This document shows, in pieces, positions 57,742-64,000 of a stretch of 64,000 nucleotides of DNA. The DNA is from Oxalobacter vibrioformis. Its GTDB lineage: Bacteria > Pseudomonadota > Gammaproteobacteria > Burkholderiales > Burkholderiaceae_D. Below the pieces are notes generated by a model. That model did not search any database. It was not told the origin of the DNA and saw only the letters and a program-made list of their open reading frames with translations. Every line of letters starts with the position of its first letter. Within the stretch, counting starts at the first letter, position 1. The stretch spans positions 1,588,501 to 1,652,500 of the forward strand of contig NZ_CP098242.1 of the NCBI RefSeq assembly GCF_027118995.1. The letters are read 5' to 3'. Position numbers and translations under genes: made by a program.

Positions 57742-59109
57742 ATGAAATTTCAAAATATTCTGATGGGCCTTTTATTTTTTGTGCTGGGTATGTCAGGTAC
57801 CGTGTCCGCACAGGAAGCGAAAGACATTACGCTTGAAAACGGGATGAAAATCATTGTCCGGGAAGATACCCGTTCGCCGGTTGTGGTGCATATGGTCTGG
57901 TACAAGGCCGGCTCCATGGATGAGACCAGCGGGACAACCGGTGTGGCACACGTGCTGGAGCACATGATGTTCAAGGGGACAAAAAAATACGGACAGGGTG
58001 AATTCAGCCGGATGGTGGCGTCACTTGGTGGGCGTGACAATGCGTTTACCGGCAGGGATTACACCGCTTACTTTCAGCAGATCCAGAACAGCCAGCTTGA
58101 ACGGATGATGGAACTGGAAGCTGACAGGATGCAAAGTCTCCTGTTGACCACGGAAGAATTTGGCAAGGAAATCAAGGTTGTCATGGAGGAAAGACGTCTG
58201 CGTACGGAAGACCAGCCGGCATCGCTTCTGGATGAAGCGGTATATGCCGCAGCATTTGTGGCACACCCGTATCACTGGCCGATCATCGGATGGATGAACG
58301 ACCTGGAAAACATGACAGCGGCTGATGCGAAAAACTGGTACGAGCGCTGGTATGCGCCGAACAATGCCACCATGGTCGTGGTGGGTGATGTCAGGGCCGC
58401 GGACGTATTTGCCCTGGCAAAAAAACATTTCGGGAATATTCCTGCCCGTGAGGTGATCCCGAGCCGTCCGCAGACAGAGCCAAAGCAGCAGGGCATACGG
58501 CGCGTTACCGTCAAGGCGCCTGCGGAAAATCCGATGGTCGTGCTGGCCTTCAAGGTACCTTCATTGCGTGATATTGAAAATGACCGGGATGTGTATGCCC
58601 TGGATGTTCTTTCAGCCATCCTGGATGGTTATGATAATGCCCGCCTGTCTGCCAGGCTGGTGCGCAAGGATAAAGTTGCCAGCAGTGTTGCGGCAGGTTA
58701 TGCCACGCCATCCAGAGGCCCGGCGCTTTTTACGCTTGCCGCTGTACCGCTTGGCAGGACAGAAACCCCTGAACTCGAAAAACGCCTGCGCGCAGAGGTT
58801 GCCCGGATTGCAAGGGAAGGGGTATCGCAGGCTGAACTTGAGCGGGTGAAAATGCAGATTATTTCTTCGCAGATATACAAGCGGGATTCGCTTTTCGGCC
58901 AGGCCCTGGAAATCGGTGTACTGGAAATGACCGGTATCGGTTACCGGCAGATGGATCGTGTCATTGAAAAACTCAAGGAAGTGACCTCAGATGATGTCCA
59001 GTCTGTCGCTTCCCGGTATTTTGGCGATGATACGCTCACCGTGGGAACCCTGGTTCCTTTGCCACTGGACCATAATAAAAAGCCGCCTCAGGCGCCTCTC
59101 AGACATTGA
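57742..59109 (+). CDS. M16 zinc peptidase, catalytic subunit type
   Basis: From ATG 57742 the product has 455 residues with a signal peptide ending near GTVSAQ. The inverted zinc motif HxxEH is present (HVLEHMMFKGT), with a downstream ELEADRM glutamate, so it is likely active. It resembles periplasmic pitrilysin/PqqL-like M16B peptidases. The next gene encodes a partner without the zinc motif. The two stops and starts overlap as TGATG, suggesting coupled translation. Confidence 0.9.
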   Translation: MKFQNILMGLLFFVLGMSGTVSAQEAKDITLENGMKIIVREDTRSPVVVHMVWYKAGSMDETSGTTGVAHVLEHMMFKGTKKYGQGEFSRMVASLGGRDNAFTGRDYTAYFQQIQNSQLERMMELEADRMQSLLLTTEEFGKEIKVVMEERRLRTEDQPASLLDEAVYAAAFVAHPYHWPIIGWMNDLENMTAADAKNWYERWYAPNNATMVVVGDVRAADVFALAKKHFGNIPAREVIPSRPQTEPKQQGIRRVTVKAPAENPMVVLAFKVPSLRDIENDRDVYALDVLSAILDGYDNARLSARLVRKDKVASSVAAGYATPSRGPALFTLAAVPLGRTETPELEKRLRAEVARIAREGVSQAELERVKMQIISSQIYKRDSLFGQALEIGVLEMTGIGYRQMDRVIEKLKEVTSDDVQSVASRYFGDDTLTVGTLVPLPLDHNKKPPQAPLRH

Positions 59110-60509
59110 TGCCAACTAACAGACAGGGATTGGTTCAGCTTATGAAACTGTTTTCTTACCACGATATATTCACTTCATGGTTTACCCGCCTGCTGGGGCT
59201 GACGATGCTTTTGCTGGTGCAGATACCGCTTCATGCGGCAATCACCATTGAATCCTGGCAGACAAAAAACGGCGCAAAGGTGTTTTTCGTTGAGACGCAT
59301 GCCATTCCGGTTCTGGATATCAGCGTGGATTTTGATGCCGGCTCACGAAGGGATCCCGATGGAAAGGCAGGCCTTGCTGCGCTGACCAATCTGATGCTGG
59401 CGCGGGGTATCGTGGCTTCAGCAGCGCCGTTCAAAGAACCGGCGCTGACGGAAGCACGGATTTCAGACACGTTTGCCGATACCGGTGCCGAGCGTTCCGG
59501 CAGTGCCGGCATGGACAGATCAAGTGTCATCCTGAGGACATTGTCTTCAGAAAAAGAGTCAGACCAGGCGATCCGTGTACTGGCACGGCTCCTTGCTCAA
59601 CCGGCTTTTCCTGCCGATATGCTGCAGCGGGACAGGACACGGGCTGTTTCCGCCATTCGTGAGGCACTGACACAGCCGGACGCCATTGCTTCCCGTGCCT
59701 TCATGAAAGCGCTGTATGGCTCACATCCCTATGCTTTCAGCCCGACGCCCGAGTCGCTTTCCACCATTACCCGCAAGGATTTGCAGGAATTTCACCGGCG
59801 GTATTATGTGGCCGAGACAGCAACGATTACTATCGTGGGAGATGCTTCCCGTTCCCGTGCCGAAGCCATCGCAGAAGAGCTCAGTGTACGGCTGAACCGC
59901 CAGCCTGCGGGACAAAAAACCGCCCCGTTGCCGGATGTGGCGGTGAAAGCGGGGGGCGAACAATTTATTGAACACCCGGCAACCCAGTCGCATATCCTGG
60001 TTGGCATGCCAGCCTTAACGCGCGGTGATCCGGATTTCTTTGCACTGACAGTCGGCAATTACATCCTGGGCGGAGGGGGTTTTGTTTCCCGTCTGATGAA
60101 GGAGGTCCGGGAAAAAAGAGGACTTTCCTACAGTGTCTTCAGCCAGTTTGAGTCGCGCATGCAAAAGGGGCCGTTTATGATCAGCCTGCAGACAAAAAAA
60201 GAACAGACAAAAGGAGCGATCCGGGTGGTCAGGGAGACATTTGATACCTTCATGCAGAACGGGCCGACCGAAGAGGAACTGAAAGCGGCAAAAGACAATC
60301 TGGTTGAGGGTTTTCCGCTTCGCATGGACAACAATGTGAAGATACTCGCTCTGGTCTCGATGATCGGATACTATGGTTTGCCGCTGGATTATCTGAACAA
60401 CTGGACGGATCGCATCAATGCTGTCACGGTGGCTGATGTACGCGAAGCCTTTGCCCGCAAACTCTCTGCCGATCGTCTGTCAACAGTGATTGTTGGCGAA
60501 TCGAAATAA
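59109..60509 (+). CDS. M16 peptidase-like protein, non-catalytic partner
   Basis: About 466 residues from ATG 59109; ATG 59142 (MKLFSYHDIFTSWF) would give a cleaner signal peptide, cleaved near IPLHAA. It has the M16 fold, but the HxxEH site is replaced by AALTNLMLARG, so it should be inactive. The C-terminal half carries VRTKRGLSYS-like features (VREKRGLSYSVFSQFE) used for substrate closure. Active/inactive M16B pairs form heterodimers in other bacteria. rsmD follows. Confidence 0.87.
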   Translation: MPTNRQGLVQLMKLFSYHDIFTSWFTRLLGLTMLLLVQIPLHAAITIESWQTKNGAKVFFVETHAIPVLDISVDFDAGSRRDPDGKAGLAALTNLMLARGIVASAAPFKEPALTEARISDTFADTGAERSGSAGMDRSSVILRTLSSEKESDQAIRVLARLLAQPAFPADMLQRDRTRAVSAIREALTQPDAIASRAFMKALYGSHPYAFSPTPESLSTITRKDLQEFHRRYYVAETATITIVGDASRSRAEAIAEELSVRLNRQPAGQKTAPLPDVAVKAGGEQFIEHPATQSHILVGMPALTRGDPDFFALTVGNYILGGGGFVSRLMKEVREKRGLSYSVFSQFESRMQKGPFMISLQTKKEQTKGAIRVVRETFDTFMQNGPTEEELKAAKDNLVEGFPLRMDNNVKILALVSMIGYYGLPLDYLNNWTDRINAVTVADVREAFARKLSADRLSTVIVGESK

Positions 60510-60543
60510 TCCGTGCTTCATCAGCCCAACAGAAAAGAGTGAC

Positions 60544-61191
60544 ATGCGACGTCGACAATCATCTGCCAGCCAGAAAAGCAAACTCAGCTACCAGGTCAGG
60601 ATCATTGGTGGACAGTGGAAGCGTTCGCTTTTACCCGTCAGTGTGGCACCCGACCTGCGACCGACGCCCAGCCGTGTCAGGGAAACACTGTTTAACTGGT
60701 TGTATACGCTTTTTGGCGGCCGCTGGGAAGCCATGGATTGTCTTGATCTCTTTGCCGGTACCGGCGCTTTCGGTTTTGAGGCGGCAAGCCGCGGCACAAG
60801 ACAGGTAACGATGGTGGAGTCACACCGTGCGGCTTTTGCACAGTTGCAGGCGACCAGTGACAAACTGAATGCCGGGGCTCTGGTTACGCTTGTGCAGGGT
60901 GATGCCCTCCAGGTAGCGCAGCGTCTTGTTGCACAAAAAAAACAGTTTAATGTTGTTTTTCTTGATCCTCCTTTTCAGGCCAATATCCTGCCTGAAATCC
61001 TGCCGTTGTGTGCGGATTTGCTCAAGGAAGAGGGGGTTGTGTATGTTGAATCATCCACCTTTCTGAGCGAAGAAACTGTTGAAAACTTGAGCAAAAATGG
61101 CAGGCAATGGCATATAATTCGACAGGACAGGGCAGGACATGTCTGTTATCACCTATTGCAATTGCTGTATGAAGACCATCTTCAGGCATAA
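60544..61191 (+). CDS. rsmD: 16S rRNA (guanine-966 N2)-methyltransferase RsmD
   Basis: ATG 60544 after AAAAGAG gives 215 residues (MRRRQSSASQKSKLSYQVRI). Motifs are RIIGGQWKRSLLPV, RPTPSRVRETLFNWL, DLFAGTGAFGFEAASRG (SAM binding) and the catalytic VVFLDPPF. It modifies 16S rRNA during 30S assembly. rsmD-coaD adjacency is standard. Confidence 0.95.
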   Translation: MRRRQSSASQKSKLSYQVRIIGGQWKRSLLPVSVAPDLRPTPSRVRETLFNWLYTLFGGRWEAMDCLDLFAGTGAFGFEAASRGTRQVTMVESHRAAFAQLQATSDKLNAGALVTLVQGDALQVAQRLVAQKKQFNVVFLDPPFQANILPEILPLCADLLKEEGVVYVESSTFLSEETVENLSKNGRQWHIIRQDRAGHVCYHLLQLLYEDHLQA

Positions 61192-61228
61192 TATGAGCCT
61201 GCTGTTTTTATTGAAGGAATGAAAAAAA

Positions 61229-61717
61229 ATGACCATTGCCGTTTATCCGGGTACATTTGATCCACTTACGCGTGGTCATGAGGACATTGTCCGGCGGTCA
61301 TCCGGATTATTCAAAAAACTGATTGTCGGCGTGGCAGACAGCAGGACCAAAAAACCTTTCTTTACAATGGAAGAACGGCTTGAGATTGCCAATGAAGTGC
61401 TGGGTCATTATCAGAATGTCAAAGTGGTTGCCTTTACCGGCCTTCTGAAAGATCTGGTCAGGGAGCACGATGCGCGCGTCATTATCCGCGGATTGCGGGC
61501 TGTTTCTGATTTTGAGTATGAATTCCAGATGGCAGGCATGAACCGATATCTCATGCCGGAAGCCGAGACACTCTTTATGACGCCTTCGGATCAGTACCAG
61601 TTTATTTCCGGCACGATTGTCCGTGAAATCGCAGTCCTGGGCGGGGATGTCTCCAAATTTGTCTTCCCTTCTGTTGAAAACTGGCTGAAAAACAAAATCC
61701 GTCTGATGACGGATTGA
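61229..61717 (+). CDS. coaD: Phosphopantetheine adenylyltransferase
   Basis: A 162-residue nucleotidyltransferase with [16 protein letters not shown] (the HxGH-type site), [20 protein letters not shown] and [11 protein letters not shown]. It makes dephospho-CoA, the fourth step of coenzyme A synthesis. AAGGAATG precedes the ATG. Confidence 0.96.
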   Translation: MTIAVYPGTFDPLTRGHEDIVRRSSGLFKKLIVGVADSRTKKPFFTMEERLEIANEVLGHYQNVKVVAFTGLLKDLVREHDARVIIRGLRAVSDFEYEFQMAGMNRYLMPEAETLFMTPSDQYQFISGTIVREIAVLGGDVSKFVFPSVENWLKNKIRLMTD

Positions 61718-61783
61718 TCAGCGCTCCAGTTTCCCCTTTTGTCCATCAGGCAGGAGGGATATTCCCATTTATCCGGAGCAGAC

Positions 61784-62035
61784 ATGGCGCTTTTTATTAC
61801 CCGGGACTGCATTAACTGTGATGTCTGTGTGCCGGAATGCCCTAATGAAGCGATTGTTCTTGGGCCGGAAATTTATGAAATCAACCCGTCACGCTGTACC
61901 GAATGTGTCGGCCATTATGATGAGCCGCAATGTGCCATTGTTTGTCCCGTCAACTGTATTGTCAGAACGCCGGAACTGGCTGAAACACACGACATGCTGC
62001 GTGTGAAATTTGAATCCCTCCAGCGGCAGGGCTAG
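61784..62035 (+). CDS. YfhL-family 2[4Fe-4S] ferredoxin
   Basis: ATG 61784 after CGGAGCAG gives 83 residues. Cysteine motifs are CINCDVCVPECPNEAI and CTECVGHYDEPQCAIVCP, with the spacing of the YfhL/Alvin ferredoxin family that has an insertion in the second motif. It is a low-potential electron carrier. It follows coaD, a conserved placement in betaproteobacteria. Confidence 0.92.
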   Translation: MALFITRDCINCDVCVPECPNEAIVLGPEIYEINPSRCTECVGHYDEPQCAIVCPVNCIVRTPELAETHDMLRVKFESLQRQG

Positions 62036-62081
62036 GCTCATCCTTCATTCATTTCTGCGTTGCCGGGAAAAGGATGAGCCT
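62034..62081. terminator. 12-bp hairpin at convergent gene ends
   Basis: AGGCTCATCCTT at 62034-62045 pairs exactly with AAGGATGAGCCT at 62070-62081 over a 24-nt loop. The ferredoxin TAG stop is in the 5' arm, and the 3' arm codes for the C terminus of the GGDEF protein. No T-tract. The borders TAGGCTC and GAGCCTGG match those at 22246-22283. Confidence 0.4.
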
Positions 62082-63213
62082 GGTTTGCCCAGACAACCCG
62101 GTTTCTTCCGCTCTCTTTTGCTTCATATAATGCCAGATCAGCCTGTGACAGAATAAAATAAGCCAGATCGGACAGGCTCTGGCCGGGTTCAATGCCGGTT
62201 ACAGTAAAACCGCCAATGGAAATCGTGACATCACAAAACTCCTTGTCAGGCAGACTGAATGCTTTGCCGGCTGCTGCCAGGCGAATGCGTTCCGCGATGG
62301 TTTTTGCATCGTGTGATTCCGTATTGGGCAGCACCAGGACAAATTCTTCACCGCCGAATCGGGCAGGAATATCATAGCTGCGCAACTCATTTTTGATCCG
62401 GATTGCCAGTTCTTTCAGCACTTCATCACCAGCCGGGTGTCCCAGGCGGTCATTGATCAGTTTGAATTTGTCGATATCAATAAAAAGGCATGACAGGGCG
62501 CTGTCGTGCCTGCGTGCCAATGAGAGTTCCTTGAGTAACTGTTCTTCCAGATGACGGCGATTGCCAATGGCCGTCAGTGGATCGGTCAAGCTGACCTGTT
62601 TGAGTTTTTCCTGCGTAATGACGTTGTCCAGGCAGATTGCCATGATGGAACCCTGAAGCTGGAGGAAATCCGTTGCCATGCCGGAAATGAAGCGATTGAT
62701 ATCCATACTGCCAAGACAGACAAAACCGGTCAGGCGATGATGGCGTCTGAATGGGATGACAGCAACACTTCTTGGCGGTCTGGAAACCGCAGTGAAAAGC
62801 CCGCGATGTTGCTGGGGACAGTATGATCCTAAAAGCGGTTTATGCAGGCTGCTTAAAGAAGGGTGAAAGGATTCCATATTCTGCGCCAGCATAAGGAGGG
62901 GATGTTTGCTGGTGTCAATCCCAAGGAAAGAAACCAGTTCGCCGAGCTCATCCTTGGGGTCAAGGAGGATCGTGGAAATCACATCAAGCTGGGCAGTGTT
63001 TTTCATCGTCACAAAAATATGCCGAATTAGGTCGGTCAATGTATCCGCCGCGATAAGCTTCAGGCTCATTTCATGGTTACGGCTCAGTATCTGCTGATTT
63101 TCGTGGCCAAAACGAAGCAGACGATCCATCTGGTCACGAAGTTGTGTATTTTCTTCAATCAGGTCCATGGATGACAGATGCGTCAAGGAATAGGGAAGGT
63201 TTTGGATATTCAT
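62038..63213 (-). CDS. DUF484-like sensor with GGDEF diguanylate cyclase domain
   Basis: From ATG 63213, with GAGG 6 bp upstream, the product has 391 residues; ATG 63216 and an earlier start at 63288 are possible. The N-terminal half (residues about 15-205) has a short coiled coil and a DUF484/GAF-like region. The C-terminal GGDEF domain has DPLTAIGNRRHLEEQL, FIDIDKFKLIND and the active site RFGGEEF. An RSYD inhibitory site lies five residues before GGEEF. It should make cyclic di-GMP with product feedback. No membrane segment is evident. Confidence 0.85.
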   Translation of the reverse strand: MNIQNLPYSLTHLSSMDLIEENTQLRDQMDRLLRFGHENQQILSRNHEMSLKLIAADTLTDLIRHIFVTMKNTAQLDVISTILLDPKDELGELVSFLGIDTSKHPLLMLAQNMESFHPSLSSLHKPLLGSYCPQQHRGLFTAVSRPPRSVAVIPFRRHHRLTGFVCLGSMDINRFISGMATDFLQLQGSIMAICLDNVITQEKLKQVSLTDPLTAIGNRRHLEEQLLKELSLARRHDSALSCLFIDIDKFKLINDRLGHPAGDEVLKELAIRIKNELRSYDIPARFGGEEFVLVLPNTESHDAKTIAERIRLAAAGKAFSLPDKEFCDVTISIGGFTVTGIEPGQSLSDLAYFILSQADLALYEAKESGRNRVVWANQAHPFPGNAEMNEG

Positions 63214-63428
63214 CATCGGCCTCGTGATTCGTAAGATGCTTGTTTTTGTTGCTATCAAACGGGGTTTTTTCCATGTTCTCTGCGTCACATCTGGTTGAAC
63301 GGGTGCTGATTGTTGTCTTGATGCCCTAAAACCTGTTCAAAATCGGCTTAAATTCAGTTTTTTAATATTTAATGGTTCGCTTTCAAGGGTGTTGTTAATT
63401 TATTAATCTTTTATGGTCTGCGCGGGAC

Positions 63429-63453
63429 AAAAAAATATAAGGGTTAAACCCTA
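63429..63453 (-). terminator. Weak terminator after ychF
   Basis: On the minus strand AGGG-TTTAA-CCCT is followed by TATATTTTTTT, starting just past the ychF stop at 63454. The stem is only 4-6 bp, so strength is doubtful. The spacer 63214-63453 otherwise shows no gene. Confidence 0.4.
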
Positions 63454-64000
63454 TCAGACATTAAATAAAAAGTTCAGTACATCTCCATCCTGTACCACAT
63501 ATTCTTTTCCTTCGGCGCGAACACGACCGGCTTCCTTGGCACCCTGTTCTCCCTTATGGGTGACAAAATCGTCGTACGAAATGGTTTGTGCGCGAATAAA
63601 TCCTCGCTGAAAATCAGTATGGATAACGCCGGCAGCCATAGGTGCTGTATCCCCTTTTCTGATCGTCCATGCGCGAACTTCCTTGACGCCTGCCGTGAAA
63701 TAAGTCTGCAGGCCCAAAAGGCTGTATGCAGCGCGAATCAATCGGCTTAACCCGGGTTCATCCATACCCATGTCAGCCAGGAAGACCAGGCGGTCCTCGT
63801 CATCCAACTCGGCAATTTCCGCTTCAATAGCGGCGCAAATAGCCACAATAGGGGCATTTTTGGATTGCGCATATTCTGACAGTTTGTCCAAAAGCGGATT
63901 GTTTTCAAATCCATCCTCGGAAACATTTGCCACATACATGGTGGGTTTGGCCGTAATCAGGTGCAGCGGCCTTAACAGTGCCTGGTCTTCCGCTTCCAGT
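63454..64000 (-). CDS. ychF: Redox-regulated ATPase YchF, C-terminal part
   Basis: The gene runs off the right edge; 181 codons are visible. The frame is open through 64000 ([20 protein letters not shown] ahead of [11 protein letters not shown]). It has the YchF TGS-like C-terminal domain: [40 protein letters not shown], and the end [16 protein letters not shown]. YchF (Ola1 family) binds ATP and the ribosome and has been tied to stress responses. An internal ATG at 63939 is not the true start. Confidence 0.95.
   Translation of the reverse strand, partial: LEAEDQALLRPLHLITAKPTMYVANVSEDGFENNPLLDKLSEYAQSKNAPIVAICAAIEAEIAELDDEDRLVFLADMGMDEPGLSRLIRAAYSLLGLQTYFTAGVKEVRAWTIRKGDTAPMAAGVIHTDFQRGFIRAQTISYDDFVTHKGEQGAKEAGRVRAEGKEYVVQDGDVLNFLFNV

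Overview
The window is a stretch of bacterial chromosome with mid-range GC. It is almost entirely housekeeping genes, tightly packed on both strands. Protein similarity recognised by eye, the S10-spc-alpha ribosomal layout, the exbB-exbD-lpxK-Trm112-kdsB-adk block and the lgt/ilvD and hrcA/nadK/recN neighbourhoods all point to a betaproteobacterium of the order Burkholderiales. Moderate GC, compact loci, a K+-independent proton-pumping pyrophosphatase and an E. coli-type Fe-S dihydroxy-acid dehydratase make an Oxalobacter-like (Oxalobacteraceae) host the best guess. This is inference and needs a database search.

Layout. 1-13.5 kb: S10 operon from the end of rplC, then the spc operon (with its own promoter and a 5'-terminal hairpin), then the alpha operon ending at rplQ and a strong terminator. 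13.6-19.2 kb: cutA, a CTP-dependent lipid kinase-like membrane protein, and a leftward operon mrcA-lptM-lysA-engB. 19.4-24.5 kb: an aroK-aroB gene fusion, dgt, xseA, an AT-rich spacer with DnaA-box-like sites, and a DUF2889 gene. 24.6-28.1 kb: SOS-box recA, recX and two tandem lgt paralogues. 28.3-38.0 kb: ilvD, argH, exbB/exbD-type genes, lpxK, Trm112-like gene, kdsB, adk and hppA. 38.0-41.0 kb: two TPM-domain genes, lemA, a 145-bp inverted-repeat element and a DMT transporter. 41.1-50.6 kb: pyrF, hrcA, HAD phosphatase, nadK, recN, grpE, dnaK, dnaJ. 50.6-54.9 kb: trmL, comF, a BioC-like methyltransferase, a gene interrupted by TGA, rpoH under a perfect CIRCE operator, and a 177-bp palindromic repeat. 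54.9-64 kb: ftsX-ftsE-ftsY, two M16 peptidases, rsmD, coaD, a ferredoxin, a DUF484-GGDEF protein and the C-terminal end of ychF.

The heat-shock genes form a circuit readable from the sequence. hrcA encodes the CIRCE repressor, the only CIRCE site seen lies over the rpoH promoter, and grpE and dnaK each have a sigma-32-type promoter with a 13-bp spacer. HrcA would therefore control the chaperones through RpoH.

I found no CRISPR array, phage, insertion sequence, tRNA, rRNA or defence island, and no undescribed multi-gene system. The most interesting items are the two hairpin-forming repeat elements, the CIRCE-rpoH wiring, the aroKB fusion, the lgt duplication, the tailed pyrophosphatase and the TGA-interrupted gene.
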